NCBI GenBank assembly: GCA_004020365.1
Contig: SAQR01000004.1
Location: 72,064-136,063, forward strand
Direction of reading: 5' to 3'
DNA from: Mesorhizobium sp.
Lineage (GTDB): Bacteria; Pseudomonadota; Alphaproteobacteria; Rhizobiales; Rhizobiaceae
Length of the DNA: 64,000 nt
Shown: piece after piece, positions 8,327 through 16,288 of the stretch
Position numbering within the stretch: the first letter of the stretch is position 1
Layout: each line of letters opens with the position of its first letter
Translations under genes and position numbers: made by a program
Notes under the pieces: generated by a model
Databases searched by the model: none
Seen by the model: only the letters and a program-made list of their open reading frames with translations
Told to the model about the DNA's origin: nothing

Positions 8327-8629
8327 ATGTCCGCATCCGCCGAAGCCACCGTTCTGATCACCCATGAAGTCGGCCTGCATGCGCGCCCTTCGGTGAAACT
8401 CACCAAACTCGCCAAGACGTTTTCGGCCGAAGTCGAAGTGGCGCTCGCCGCCAATGGGCCTTGGTTCGACGCCAAGAGCATCGTCAAGGTGATGGCGGCC
8501 AAGGCGCCGAAAGGCACGGTGCTGCATATCAGAGCCAAGGGCGACGGTGCCGGCGAGGCGGTCGGCGCGCTGGTCGAGCTGGTGCGGCGCGACTTCGACG
8601 AGGGCGTGGACCATGCCCGAACCGCTTAA
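8327..8629 (+). CDS. HPr family phosphocarrier protein
   Basis: Phosphocarrier between Enzyme I and DhaM, 100 aa. GLHARPS holds the phosphorylated histidine (His18), and DAKSIVKVM contains a serine at the place of the regulatory Ser46 of other HPr proteins. The ATG at 8327 follows AGGAA at 8311-8315; a TTG nine bases earlier is also in frame but too close to that ribosome site. The end overlaps the start of the Enzyme I gene by 17 bp. Its place inside the dha operon suggests a dedicated relay rather than a general sugar PTS. Confidence 0.92.
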   Translation: MSASAEATVLITHEVGLHARPSVKLTKLAKTFSAEVEVALAANGPWFDAKSIVKVMAAKAPKGTVLHIRAKGDGAGEAVGALVELVRRDFDEGVDHARTA

Positions 8630-10214
8630 GCTGAAGGGGATCCCGGCTTCGGCCGGCTATGCCGAAGGGCCGCTGTTCAACCTCGAGCCGGTTGTCGCGC
8701 GCTATAGAAGTAAAGCGACCGCCGCTGACGAGAGGCTCGCGCTCGAAACGGCAATCGGCACAGCGACAGGCCGGCTTGCCAAGCTGATCCAGGCGACCGA
8801 GGGCGATGCCGCCGACATTCTCGAATTCCAGCTCGCCATGCTGGAGGACGATGCGCTGACCGGCCCTGCCTTTGCCGCGATTGCCGCCGGCCAGCCGGCC
8901 GATGCGGCATGGCGGCAGGCACTCGACGCCGAAATTGTCGGCTACGAAACGTCAGACCAGGATTATTTCCGGGCGCGTGCCGCCGACATTCGCGACATCA
9001 GAGACCAGGTGCTGCGGGCGCTGACCGAGGACAGCGCGGCTACGGCGCCGGCAGGCGCCATCTTCTACGGCGAGGACATCGCGCCGACGCGCTTTCTCGA
9101 GACCGACTGGAGCGCCGGCGGCGGCATTGCGCTGAAGGCGGGCAGTGCCGCCAGCCACGTCGCCATGCTGGCGCGCTCGCGCGGCGTGCCTATGATCGTG
9201 GGGCTTGGGGCAGTCGGGCTCGGGGCTTCCCCGGCCCATCTTGCCGGCGTCGCCCTGCTTGATGCCGAGCATGGCGGCATCGTGCTGGGGCCAACAAGGG
9301 CAGAGGTCGAGGCGTTTCGGCAATCGTCGTCGTCTTTCGCGGCACGTCGCGACAGGGCGGGAACGTTTTTGGCCCGGCCGGCAGTGACGAAAGCCGGCAC
9401 GGTGGTGCGGGTGCAGGTCAACATCGCCGAACCGTCCGACGTCGGCGGTATCGATGTCTCGACCTGCGACGGCGTCGGGCTGATGCGGACCGAGTTCCTG
9501 TTCGGCAAGACGCTGCCGGACGAGGAAACGCAGTATCGCGCCTACCGCAAGGTGCTCGAATGGGCCGGGGACAAACCGGTGACCATTCGCACCGTCGACG
9601 CCGGCGGCGACAAGCCGGTGCCGGGCTTTACCGTCGAGGAGGGCAATCCGTTTCTCGGCCTGCGCGGCATCAGGCTATCGCTGGCGAGACCGGAGGTTTT
9701 TCGGGTGCAGATCAGGGCGCTGCTGCGCGCCGCCTTGCATGGCAATCTCAAGGTGATGTTCCCGATGGTCGCCCTGTGGGACGAGTATCAGCGAGCAGCC
9801 GCGCTCTTCGCCGAAGAGCAGGCCGCGCTTGCCGCGCGCGGCGTCGCGCAAAAAATGCCGCCGCTCGGCATCATGGTCGAGGTGCCGTCGGTGGCGATCG
9901 CGCCGGAGGCGTTTGCCGAGGTCGCCTTCTTTTCGATCGGCTCGAACGACCTGACCCAGTATGTGATGGCGGCGGCGCGCGACAATGCCTCGGTCGCGCA
10001 TCTCAATTCGATCAGGCATCCCGCCGTGCTTCGGCTGATCGCCTCGGTTGCGGCCTTCGGCCGCGCGCAAAAGATACCGGTCAGCCTGTGCGGCGACGCC
10101 GGCGGCGATCCGGCGGCGATCCCGGCGCTGATTGAGGCCGGCCTGCGCGACCTTTCCGTCGTTCCCGCCCAGCTCGCAATGGCCAAGGCGGCCATTGCGG
10201 ACGTCTCGATCTAG
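8613..10214 (+). CDS. ptsI: PTS Enzyme I (phosphoenolpyruvate-protein phosphotransferase)
   Basis: Takes phosphate from PEP and gives it to HPr. 533 aa from the ATG at 8613 (MPEPLKLKG). An N-terminal HPr-binding/phosphohistidine domain holds the active histidine in KAGSAASHVAMLARS (about His182). The C-terminal PEP-binding barrel has LMRTEFLFG, GDKPVPGF, IMVEVPS, SIGSNDLTQYVMAAARDN and the catalytic cysteine in SLCGDAGGD. There is no N-terminal GAF domain, so it is not the nitrogen-PTS enzyme PtsP. The upstream 22 codons of the open frame overlap the HPr gene and are not needed. Confidence 0.93.
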   Translation: MPEPLKLKGIPASAGYAEGPLFNLEPVVARYRSKATAADERLALETAIGTATGRLAKLIQATEGDAADILEFQLAMLEDDALTGPAFAAIAAGQPADAAWRQALDAEIVGYETSDQDYFRARAADIRDIRDQVLRALTEDSAATAPAGAIFYGEDIAPTRFLETDWSAGGGIALKAGSAASHVAMLARSRGVPMIVGLGAVGLGASPAHLAGVALLDAEHGGIVLGPTRAEVEAFRQSSSSFAARRDRAGTFLARPAVTKAGTVVRVQVNIAEPSDVGGIDVSTCDGVGLMRTEFLFGKTLPDEETQYRAYRKVLEWAGDKPVTIRTVDAGGDKPVPGFTVEEGNPFLGLRGIRLSLARPEVFRVQIRALLRAALHGNLKVMFPMVALWDEYQRAAALFAEEQAALAARGVAQKMPPLGIMVEVPSVAIAPEAFAEVAFFSIGSNDLTQYVMAAARDNASVAHLNSIRHPAVLRLIASVAAFGRAQKIPVSLCGDAGGDPAAIPALIEAGLRDLSVVPAQLAMAKAAIADVSI

Positions 10215-10222
10215 GCACCGAC

Positions 10223-10648
10223 ATGGTCGACAAAACACCTGAAGCCGGCTCCGAAGAGGCTATCCGCGCCTATAAGACGATCCTGTCGCAGGTCCTCGAC
10301 CAGCGCCCGTCCGGCATGCGCCAGCGCCTCGCCGACGCGTTGGGCAAGCATCGCAGCTTCGTCACCCAGATTTCCAGCCCGGCCTACTCGATCCCGATCC
10401 CGTCAAAACATTTGCCGGCTATTTTCGCCGTCTGCCATTTCAGCCCGGCCGAACGCGACCATTTTCTTGCCGCCTACCATCAGGCGCATCCGGGAAAAAT
10501 GTCGCTGGCATCCGGCATGCGCAAGACGCGGCATGTTTCGCTCATCGTTCCCGATTTCGGCGACGACAAACAGAACGCGGCGCTCGACAGGGCGGTCAAC
10601 GATTTCATCCAAAAGATCACCAGTATCGCCGGCAAGGGCGGGACATAG
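10223..10648 (+). CDS. Unknown conserved-looking protein between Enzyme I and dhaK, possible HTH
   Basis: A 141-aa soluble protein I do not recognise. It starts 8 bp after the Enzyme I stop and ends 35 bp before dhaK, so it belongs to the operon. The stretch from about residue 32 to 75 (MRQRLADALGKHRSFVTQIS, then a segment ending in SPAERDHFLAAYHQAHP) has the helix-turn-helix-like spacing seen in small Cro/XRE-type DNA-binding proteins. The second half, SLIVPDFGDDKQNAALDRAV, has no motif I can name. It could be the operon's own regulator acting on the repeated ACTAAACA sites at 1401-1473, but nothing in the sequence proves this. Confidence 0.6.
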   Translation: MVDKTPEAGSEEAIRAYKTILSQVLDQRPSGMRQRLADALGKHRSFVTQISSPAYSIPIPSKHLPAIFAVCHFSPAERDHFLAAYHQAHPGKMSLASGMRKTRHVSLIVPDFGDDKQNAALDRAVNDFIQKITSIAGKGGT

Positions 10649-10683
10649 TGGCGCCACGTTCAGCTATTTCGGGAGAGACGGCC

Positions 10684-11670
10684 ATGAAGAAGTTTCTGAA
10701 TTCTGTGGACACGGTGCTGAGCGAAAGCCTCGACGGCTTCGTTGCCGCCCATGCCGACATCCTTGTGCTTGGCGACGAGTATAAATTCGTACGCCGCAGG
10801 ACACTCAAGCCGGGCAAGGTAGCGCTGATTTCCGGGGGCGGCTCTGGCCACGAGCCGCTGCATGGCGGGCTGGTCGGGCATGGCATGCTGGATGCCGCCT
10901 GCCCCGGCCAGGTGTTCACCTCGCCGACGCCGGACCAGATGATGGCGGCCGCGGAGGCGGTCAACACCGGCGCCGGCTGCCTGTTCATCGTCAAGAACTA
11001 CGAGGGCGACGTGATGAATTTCGACATGGCTGCCGAAATGTCGGAGGGCGTGATGCAAGTGGTGACCAATGACGACGTCGCGGTCGAGAACTCCTCCTAC
11101 ACCACTGGCCGACGCGGCGTTGCCGGCACGCTGGTGGTCGAGAAGATCCTCGGCGCTGCGGCCGAGCAAGGCATGGCGCTGAAGCCGTTGAAGGCACTTG
11201 GCGAACGCGTCAATGGCGCGACGCGCTCGATGGGCGTTGCGTTGACCAGTTGCACAGTACCGGCCGCCGGCAGGCCGACTTTCGATATCGGCGACGGCGA
11301 GATGGAGTTCGGCGTCGGCATCCATGGCGAACCCGGGCGCCGCCGCGACACATTGAAGAGCGCCGACGCCATCGCCGAGGAGATTTGCGCGGCTATATCT
11401 GGCGATCTGGGTGGCCAGGCAAAAGGTCCGGCGCTGCTTTTCGTCAACGGCTTCGGTGGCACGCCGCTGATGGAGCTCTACCTGATGTACAACAGCGCCC
11501 GGAAAATCTTCGAGAAAAACGGCGTGACGGTCGCCCGTTCACTGGTCGGGTCCTATGTGACATCGCTCGACATGGCCGGCTGCTCGATCACGCTGACCAT
11601 GCTCGACGGCGAGACGACCGCATTTTGGGACGCACCGGTGCATACGGCTGCGCTGCGCCGGGGGATGTAG
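10684..11670 (+). CDS. dhaK: Dihydroxyacetone kinase substrate-binding subunit DhaK
   Basis: Binds dihydroxyacetone covalently through a histidine and receives phosphate from DhaL, giving dihydroxyacetone phosphate for central metabolism. 328 aa from the ATG at 10684, after GGGAGAGACGGCC. Family motifs: SGGGSGHEPLHGG near residue 50, KNYEGDVMNFDMA near 107, and GVGIHGEPGRR, which holds the hemiaminal histidine (about His214). It is the last gene of the transporter-PTS operon; the whole set DhaK, DhaL, DhaM, HPr and EI lies on one transcript. The 148 bp that follow hold no gene I can support. Confidence 0.93.
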   Translation: MKKFLNSVDTVLSESLDGFVAAHADILVLGDEYKFVRRRTLKPGKVALISGGGSGHEPLHGGLVGHGMLDAACPGQVFTSPTPDQMMAAAEAVNTGAGCLFIVKNYEGDVMNFDMAAEMSEGVMQVVTNDDVAVENSSYTTGRRGVAGTLVVEKILGAAAEQGMALKPLKALGERVNGATRSMGVALTSCTVPAAGRPTFDIGDGEMEFGVGIHGEPGRRRDTLKSADAIAEEICAAISGDLGGQAKGPALLFVNGFGGTPLMELYLMYNSARKIFEKNGVTVARSLVGSYVTSLDMAGCSITLTMLDGETTAFWDAPVHTAALRRGM

Positions 11671-11818
11671 CACGGCCAAAACAATCGGTGACTGTCATGC
11701 GCTATGCCGAGCTTTGTCGGGCCAATGCCGGCATTTTGGGAGGCAGAACGTGCGTTGCAATTGGATCGGGCTCCGACGGGCTTCGAATGTCACAGAAGGC
11801 GCTTGCCCGAACGGACTT

Positions 11819-12616
11819 TCAACGCACCTGGCCAGTCACGGCGATAAAGCGGCGGTCCCGTCCTTCAAATCCCTGACTGAAGCATTGCACGAGCACGGCT
11901 AGCGCAGCCGGTTTGCCGTCCGGGGCGAATGCGTAGGATTCCGACAGGCTGTAGGACGTCGGGCAATTCCTCGAGCCGGGCACGGTCTTGTCTTCATGCA
12001 GCAGTTGGAACGGCTTGCCATCCTGCCCCTGCAGCGTCAGGCGGAAACCCAACGCCTTGCCCGCCGTGGCGCCTTGCTGCGTCTCGTCGAAACTTGACGA
12101 GCAATCTGTCGTGCTCTCGGCCAGGATCTGGTCGAGCTGGACCGTCGAGATGCCGCGCTCGTCATAGATCGGAGAAAGCCATTTCTGCGAGACCTGCTCG
12201 AGGCGCGCAATGTCCTGGTAAGCGACCATATCGTCCGGAAAGGTGAACCGGTCCAAGGCGGTGCGCTCGCCGCGCTCCGCTATGGCGTATCTGGCGAGGA
12301 TCGGCGCCGCCAGCGCAGCGGCTTGTGCCCTCGCCTGGTCGAGAGTGAGCGTCGCCTCCTCGGACTCATCAACGACGTGGATCGGTTTGCCGCCGACGAA
12401 CTCAGCGGTGCGCGTGTCGATGATGTCGATCTCCGACCAGCCCGAATCCGAAGCGCCACCATCGAGCGTGCCGTACTGTTCGAAGGCGAAGTAGGTACCG
12501 TCCGGCGAAAAGCCGATAATGCGCCGTGCCGCAGCATCGCCGGCCTGTGCGGCGGAGGCAGACATCAACAGCATCGCCGCCAATACGACAAATACAACCT
12601 TGCATTGCAACTTCAT
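11819..12616 (-). CDS. Predicted secreted protein, DUF2259-like
   Basis: A 265-aa exported protein from the ATG at 12616 (MKLQCKVVF), with a signal peptide ending near ASAAQAGDA. The mature part begins RRIIGFSPDGTYFAFEQYGTLDGG, matching what I recall of the DUF2259 family of alphaproteobacterial periplasmic proteins of unknown function. Cysteines near CSSS, NCPTS and VQCFS could form disulfides. The frame is open upstream to 12700, but that lacks a signal peptide in the right place. It stands alone, divergent from the acyl-CoA synthetase. No function is claimed. Confidence 0.8.
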   Translation of the reverse strand: MKLQCKVVFVVLAAMLLMSASAAQAGDAAARRIIGFSPDGTYFAFEQYGTLDGGASDSGWSEIDIIDTRTAEFVGGKPIHVVDESEEATLTLDQARAQAAALAAPILARYAIAERGERTALDRFTFPDDMVAYQDIARLEQVSQKWLSPIYDERGISTVQLDQILAESTTDCSSSFDETQQGATAGKALGFRLTLQGQDGKPFQLLHEDKTVPGSRNCPTSYSLSESYAFAPDGKPAALAVLVQCFSQGFEGRDRRFIAVTGQVR

Positions 12617-12760
12617 TGCGCCTTGCCCCATTTGTGACCCCAGATCACCGTGCCGGGTATTTTCGACCAAAGCGAGGGAGCCAAAAGACGAAAATTGCAC
12701 ATGCTTGCAAAAACAGCATACGCTATTTCAAAGACAGCAAGCATTCCTGGGAGAAGCTGG

Positions 12761-14668
12761 ATGGTGTCACACTACCACGAGGTCTATGACGGCTGGAAAC
12801 GCGATCCGGAAAAATTCTGGGCGGATGCGGCCAAGGCTGTCCACTGGTTCTCGCCGTTCGACACGGTCTTCGATCCGAATGCCGGCGTCTATGGGCGCTG
12901 GTTTGGCGGCGCCTCCTGCAACACCTGCTTCAACGCCGTCGACCGCCACGTGGCGGATGGCCGCGCCGATCAGATCGCGCTGATCCATGACAGCGCGATT
13001 TCCGGCACGGTCAGGAAATTCACCTATGCCGAACTGAAACGCGAGGTGGTCGCGCTGACGTCGGTGCTGAAGAACCGCGGCGTCCAAAAAGGCGATCGGG
13101 TCATCATCTACATGCCGATGGTGCCGGAAGCTGCGTTTGCCATGCTTGCCTGCGCCCGGATCGGCGCCGTGCATTCGGTCGTCTTCGGCGGCTTTGCCTC
13201 GCACGAGCTCGCCACGCGCATCGACGACGCCAGGCCGAAGCTGATCATTTCCGCCTCTTGCGGCCTGGAGCCCGGGCGCGTCGTCGCCTACAAGCCGCTG
13301 CTCGACAAGGCGATCGAGATGTCGCGGCACAAGCCCGAAGCCTGCCTCATCCTGCAGCGCGATCAGCTGCGCTGCGAGCTAAAGGAGAACCTCGACATCG
13401 ACTATGCCGACGCCGTCGCCCGCGAGCGGGCCGCAGGCGCCAATGTCGACTGCGTTCCGGTGCTCGCCACCGACCCGCTCTACATCATTTACACGTCCGG
13501 AACGACCGGCCAACCCAAGGGCATCGTGCGCGACAATGGCGGCCACATGGTTGCGCTGAAATGGTCGATGGAGAACGAGTTCGGCGTCAAGCCGGGCGAG
13601 GTGTTCTGGGCGGCTTCCGACGTCGGCTGGGTGGTCGGCCATTCCTACATCGTCTACGGCCCGCTGCTGCATGGCTGCACGACCGTCCTGTTCGAGGGCA
13701 AGCCGGTCGGCACGCCCGACGCCGGAACCTACTGGCGGGTGATATCAGAGCATGGCGTCGTCGCGCTGTTCACCGCGCCGACCGCATTCCGCGCCATCAA
13801 GGGACAGGACCCCAAGGGCGAATTCGTCTCGAAATACGACCTGTCGAAGTTCCGCACGCTGTTCCTCGCCGGCGAGCGCGCCGATCCGGAAACCATCAAA
13901 TGGGCGGAGCAGAAATTGAACGTGCCGGTGATCGACCATTGGTGGCAGACCGAGACGGGCTCCCCAATGACGATCAACCCAGCTGGATCGGGGCTACTGC
14001 CGGTGAAATACGGCTCGCCCGGGGTGCCGATGCCCGGCTACGACATCCGTGTGCTCGACGATGCCGGCCACGAAGTGCCGCGCGGCATGTTGGGCAATGT
14101 CGTGGTCAAGCTGCCGCTGCCGCCTGGCTGCCTGCCGACGCTGTGGAATGCCGATGACCGGTTTCGCCAAGCCTATCTCGACGAATTCCCCGGCTTCTAC
14201 AAGACGGCGGATGCCGGCATGATGGACGAGGACGGCTATTTGTTCGTGATGGCCCGCACCGACGACATCATCAATGTCGCCGGCCACCGGCTGTCGACCG
14301 GCGCCATGGAGGAGGTGCTGGCCGCACATCCCGACGTTGCCGAATGCGCCGTTGTCGGCATCGCCGATGCGATGAAGGGCCAGATTCCGCTCGGCTTCGT
14401 CGTGCTAAATGCCGGTGTCACGCGTGACAGCGGCACCATCGAGACCGAGGTGGTCACGCTGGTGCGCGAGCGGATCGGCCCGGTCGCCGCCTTCAAGACG
14501 GTGGTCACGATCAAGCGCCTGCCCAAGACGCGCTCCGGCAAAATCCTGCGCGGCACCATGCAGAAGATTGCCGACAAGGAAGACTGGACAATGCCGGCGA
14601 CCATCGACGACCCTGTCATTCTCGACGAAATCACCGCGGCGCTGAAGGGACGCGGAATCGGGCTTTAG
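12761..14668 (+). CDS. prpE: Propionyl-CoA synthetase (acetyl-CoA synthetase superfamily)
   Basis: Activates a short-chain acid (propionate preferred in this group) to the acyl-CoA through an acyl-AMP. 635 aa from the ATG at 12761 (MVSHYHEVYD), behind GGGAGAAG; an earlier in-frame ATG at 12701 lacks such a site. Motifs: the ATP-binding loop YTSGTTGQPKG, DVGWVVGHSY, WWQTETGSP, YKTADAGMMDEDGY, and the C-terminal KTRSGKILRGTM with the acetylatable lysine. The ACAS N-terminal helix region YHEVYDGWKRDPEKFW supports PrpE. It is a single gene. Confidence 0.85.
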   Translation: MVSHYHEVYDGWKRDPEKFWADAAKAVHWFSPFDTVFDPNAGVYGRWFGGASCNTCFNAVDRHVADGRADQIALIHDSAISGTVRKFTYAELKREVVALTSVLKNRGVQKGDRVIIYMPMVPEAAFAMLACARIGAVHSVVFGGFASHELATRIDDARPKLIISASCGLEPGRVVAYKPLLDKAIEMSRHKPEACLILQRDQLRCELKENLDIDYADAVARERAAGANVDCVPVLATDPLYIIYTSGTTGQPKGIVRDNGGHMVALKWSMENEFGVKPGEVFWAASDVGWVVGHSYIVYGPLLHGCTTVLFEGKPVGTPDAGTYWRVISEHGVVALFTAPTAFRAIKGQDPKGEFVSKYDLSKFRTLFLAGERADPETIKWAEQKLNVPVIDHWWQTETGSPMTINPAGSGLLPVKYGSPGVPMPGYDIRVLDDAGHEVPRGMLGNVVVKLPLPPGCLPTLWNADDRFRQAYLDEFPGFYKTADAGMMDEDGYLFVMARTDDIINVAGHRLSTGAMEEVLAAHPDVAECAVVGIADAMKGQIPLGFVVLNAGVTRDSGTIETEVVTLVRERIGPVAAFKTVVTIKRLPKTRSGKILRGTMQKIADKEDWTMPATIDDPVILDEITAALKGRGIGL

Positions 14669-14801
14669 TTGCTTTCGGAGCGCGGCAGGCGGATCGCGGC
14701 TTCGGACGAATTCACGAATTCATCCTGCACTGCAATCGCCTGTTGTGCAATGCAGCAATAGCCCTTAAACCTCTGCGTGGGGGGCCATTCCGAGGCACGG
14801 C

Positions 14802-15884
14802 ATGGCTCAGCAAAAAACCACATTCGGCGGCGTCGACATCCTGCGTTTTGTCGCCGCTGTCCTCGTGATGGTCTACCACTACGGCTTCTGGCTGTGGGCG
14901 TTCCCCGAGGGCGTTTCGGCGCGCGCGGCGGACGGCATCCCGCCGCATCCGGAAATAGGCGGACTGGTCCAATTCGGATGGGTCGGTGTCCAGATATTCT
15001 TCGTCATCAGCGGCTTCGTCATCGCCTTCAGCGCCGAGCATTCGACACCGCTGCGGTTTTTCGAGGCAAGGGTGAAACGATTGGTGCCGGCCGTCTGGAT
15101 TTGTGCGCCGGTCACCGCGATGGTGCTGCTTCTCGTCGATCTCAGTTGGCCGACGGACGCTGTCACCAGGCTCATACGCACCGCCCTGTTCGTTCCGTTC
15201 AACCCCTGGGTCGACAGCGTCTATTGGACGCTTGGCGTCGAGATCGCCTTTTATGCCGTCGTCTGGATCCTGCTGAGGCTCGGCCGCTTCGATCTGATGG
15301 AAGCGGTGGCAGTTGCGCTCGGCGCGATCAGCACGCTTTTCTGGTGCCTGTACTATCCATTCGACTGGTCGGATCTTGCCGAGGCGCGCTGGCTCGACCT
15401 GCTCCTGGTGCATCACGGATGTTTTTTCGCGACAGGTGTGATGTTCTGGCTGATGCGTTTCAAGGCAGTGACGCCCGCCCGCCTTGCCTTCTGCGCCTTG
15501 TTCCTGGCCGGCGGCGTGCTGCAGATCATCAGTGCTGTCGACGTCCGCAGCATCAAGGTCGAAGTCGCGATGCCCTACGGGCCGCCGATCGTCCTGTTCC
15601 TCGCTGCCATGGCGCTGATGGCGTGGTCGTTACGGCTCGACCTGTCCTGGCGCGGCTGGCGCCGGATCGGCCTGATGACCTACCCTCTCTATCTGATCCA
15701 TAATGTCGTCGGGGCAGCCATTCTCGGCGCCTTGATGCGTGCGGGAGTGCCATACCTGCTTTCGGTGGTGATCGTCGGGGCGACCATGATCGCCGCGAGC
15801 TGGCTGATTGCGATCGAGGCCGAACCGCGCATCCGGCTTCTGCTCGACCACACCATCTTCCGCTACCGTCTCAAGGCGGCGTAA
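14802..15884 (+). CDS. Membrane acyltransferase (acyltransferase family 3, OafA/ExoZ type)
   Basis: Multi-spanning inner-membrane O-acyltransferase, 360 aa with about ten hydrophobic segments. The first segment carries the expected histidine in VMVYHYGFWLW; ISGFVIAFS and FEARVKRLVPAVW follow, which are standard for the family. ExoZ, which acetylates succinoglycan, belongs to this family, and the EPS cluster begins 0.4 kb further on. EPS O-acetylation is therefore a reasonable role, but the protein could serve another surface polysaccharide. A TTGTGCAATGCAGCAATA element lies 42 bp before the ATG. Confidence 0.82.
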   Translation: MAQQKTTFGGVDILRFVAAVLVMVYHYGFWLWAFPEGVSARAADGIPPHPEIGGLVQFGWVGVQIFFVISGFVIAFSAEHSTPLRFFEARVKRLVPAVWICAPVTAMVLLLVDLSWPTDAVTRLIRTALFVPFNPWVDSVYWTLGVEIAFYAVVWILLRLGRFDLMEAVAVALGAISTLFWCLYYPFDWSDLAEARWLDLLLVHHGCFFATGVMFWLMRFKAVTPARLAFCALFLAGGVLQIISAVDVRSIKVEVAMPYGPPIVLFLAAMALMAWSLRLDLSWRGWRRIGLMTYPLYLIHNVVGAAILGALMRAGVPYLLSVVIVGATMIAASWLIAIEAEPRIRLLLDHTIFRYRLKAA

Positions 15885-16288
15885 CGCGCCAGCGTTGTCA
15901 CGCCGGTTCCTGGCTGCAAACGTCCTACGGTGGAATGTCCGACACAAAGCAGGGTGCGCACGCTTTTGCGCGCCCGTCGCGGCTCGGCGACCTCTACTGA
16001 TCAAGCGAGGAAATAGACCGCACTCTAAGGCGCGTCGCGTTTGGCGAGCCTCATGCGACGCGCTTTAGGTTGACGTTTTACGCATGTCGTTATCGCAAAA
16101 CCGCTGCACGCTTTTGCGCGACATGCATCAAGGAACGTCATTCCCCACCGACCTACCGGCTCGTGCACAGGCTGCCGGTCGTGGTCTGTTCGAAGCGCAT
16201 TCCTCTTCGCTCACGACGGCCTCGGGCGCGGTATCGGCCTGGCGGCGGAAGACGACGATCTGCTCAATATCGGTCCGGCAGACCGGCC
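15885..16288. other. 404-bp gap with a palindromic repeat, no gene
   Basis: Lies between the convergent acyltransferase and exoP genes. The only structure I see is the dispersed palindromic element at 16031-16126, described separately. Short open frames over it run into exoP on the opposite strand and have no ribosome site. Confidence 0.7.
16031..16126 (+). repeat. Dispersed palindromic repeat, copy 1
   Basis: The right part folds into a long interrupted hairpin: GCATGTCG (16082-16089) with CGACATGC (16119-16126), and inside it CGCAAAA (16094-16100) with TTTTGCG (16112-16118). The left part is a CGCGTCGCG/CATGCGACGCG stretch. A related copy lies at 26761-26867, also between genes. This resembles the REP-like intergenic elements common in Mesorhizobium chromosomes. 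Confidence 0.75.

Noticed and set aside
11673-11876. Short plus-strand frames after dhaK
   Set aside because: They are continuations of a shadow frame of dhaK and run into the 3' end of the DUF2259-like gene.
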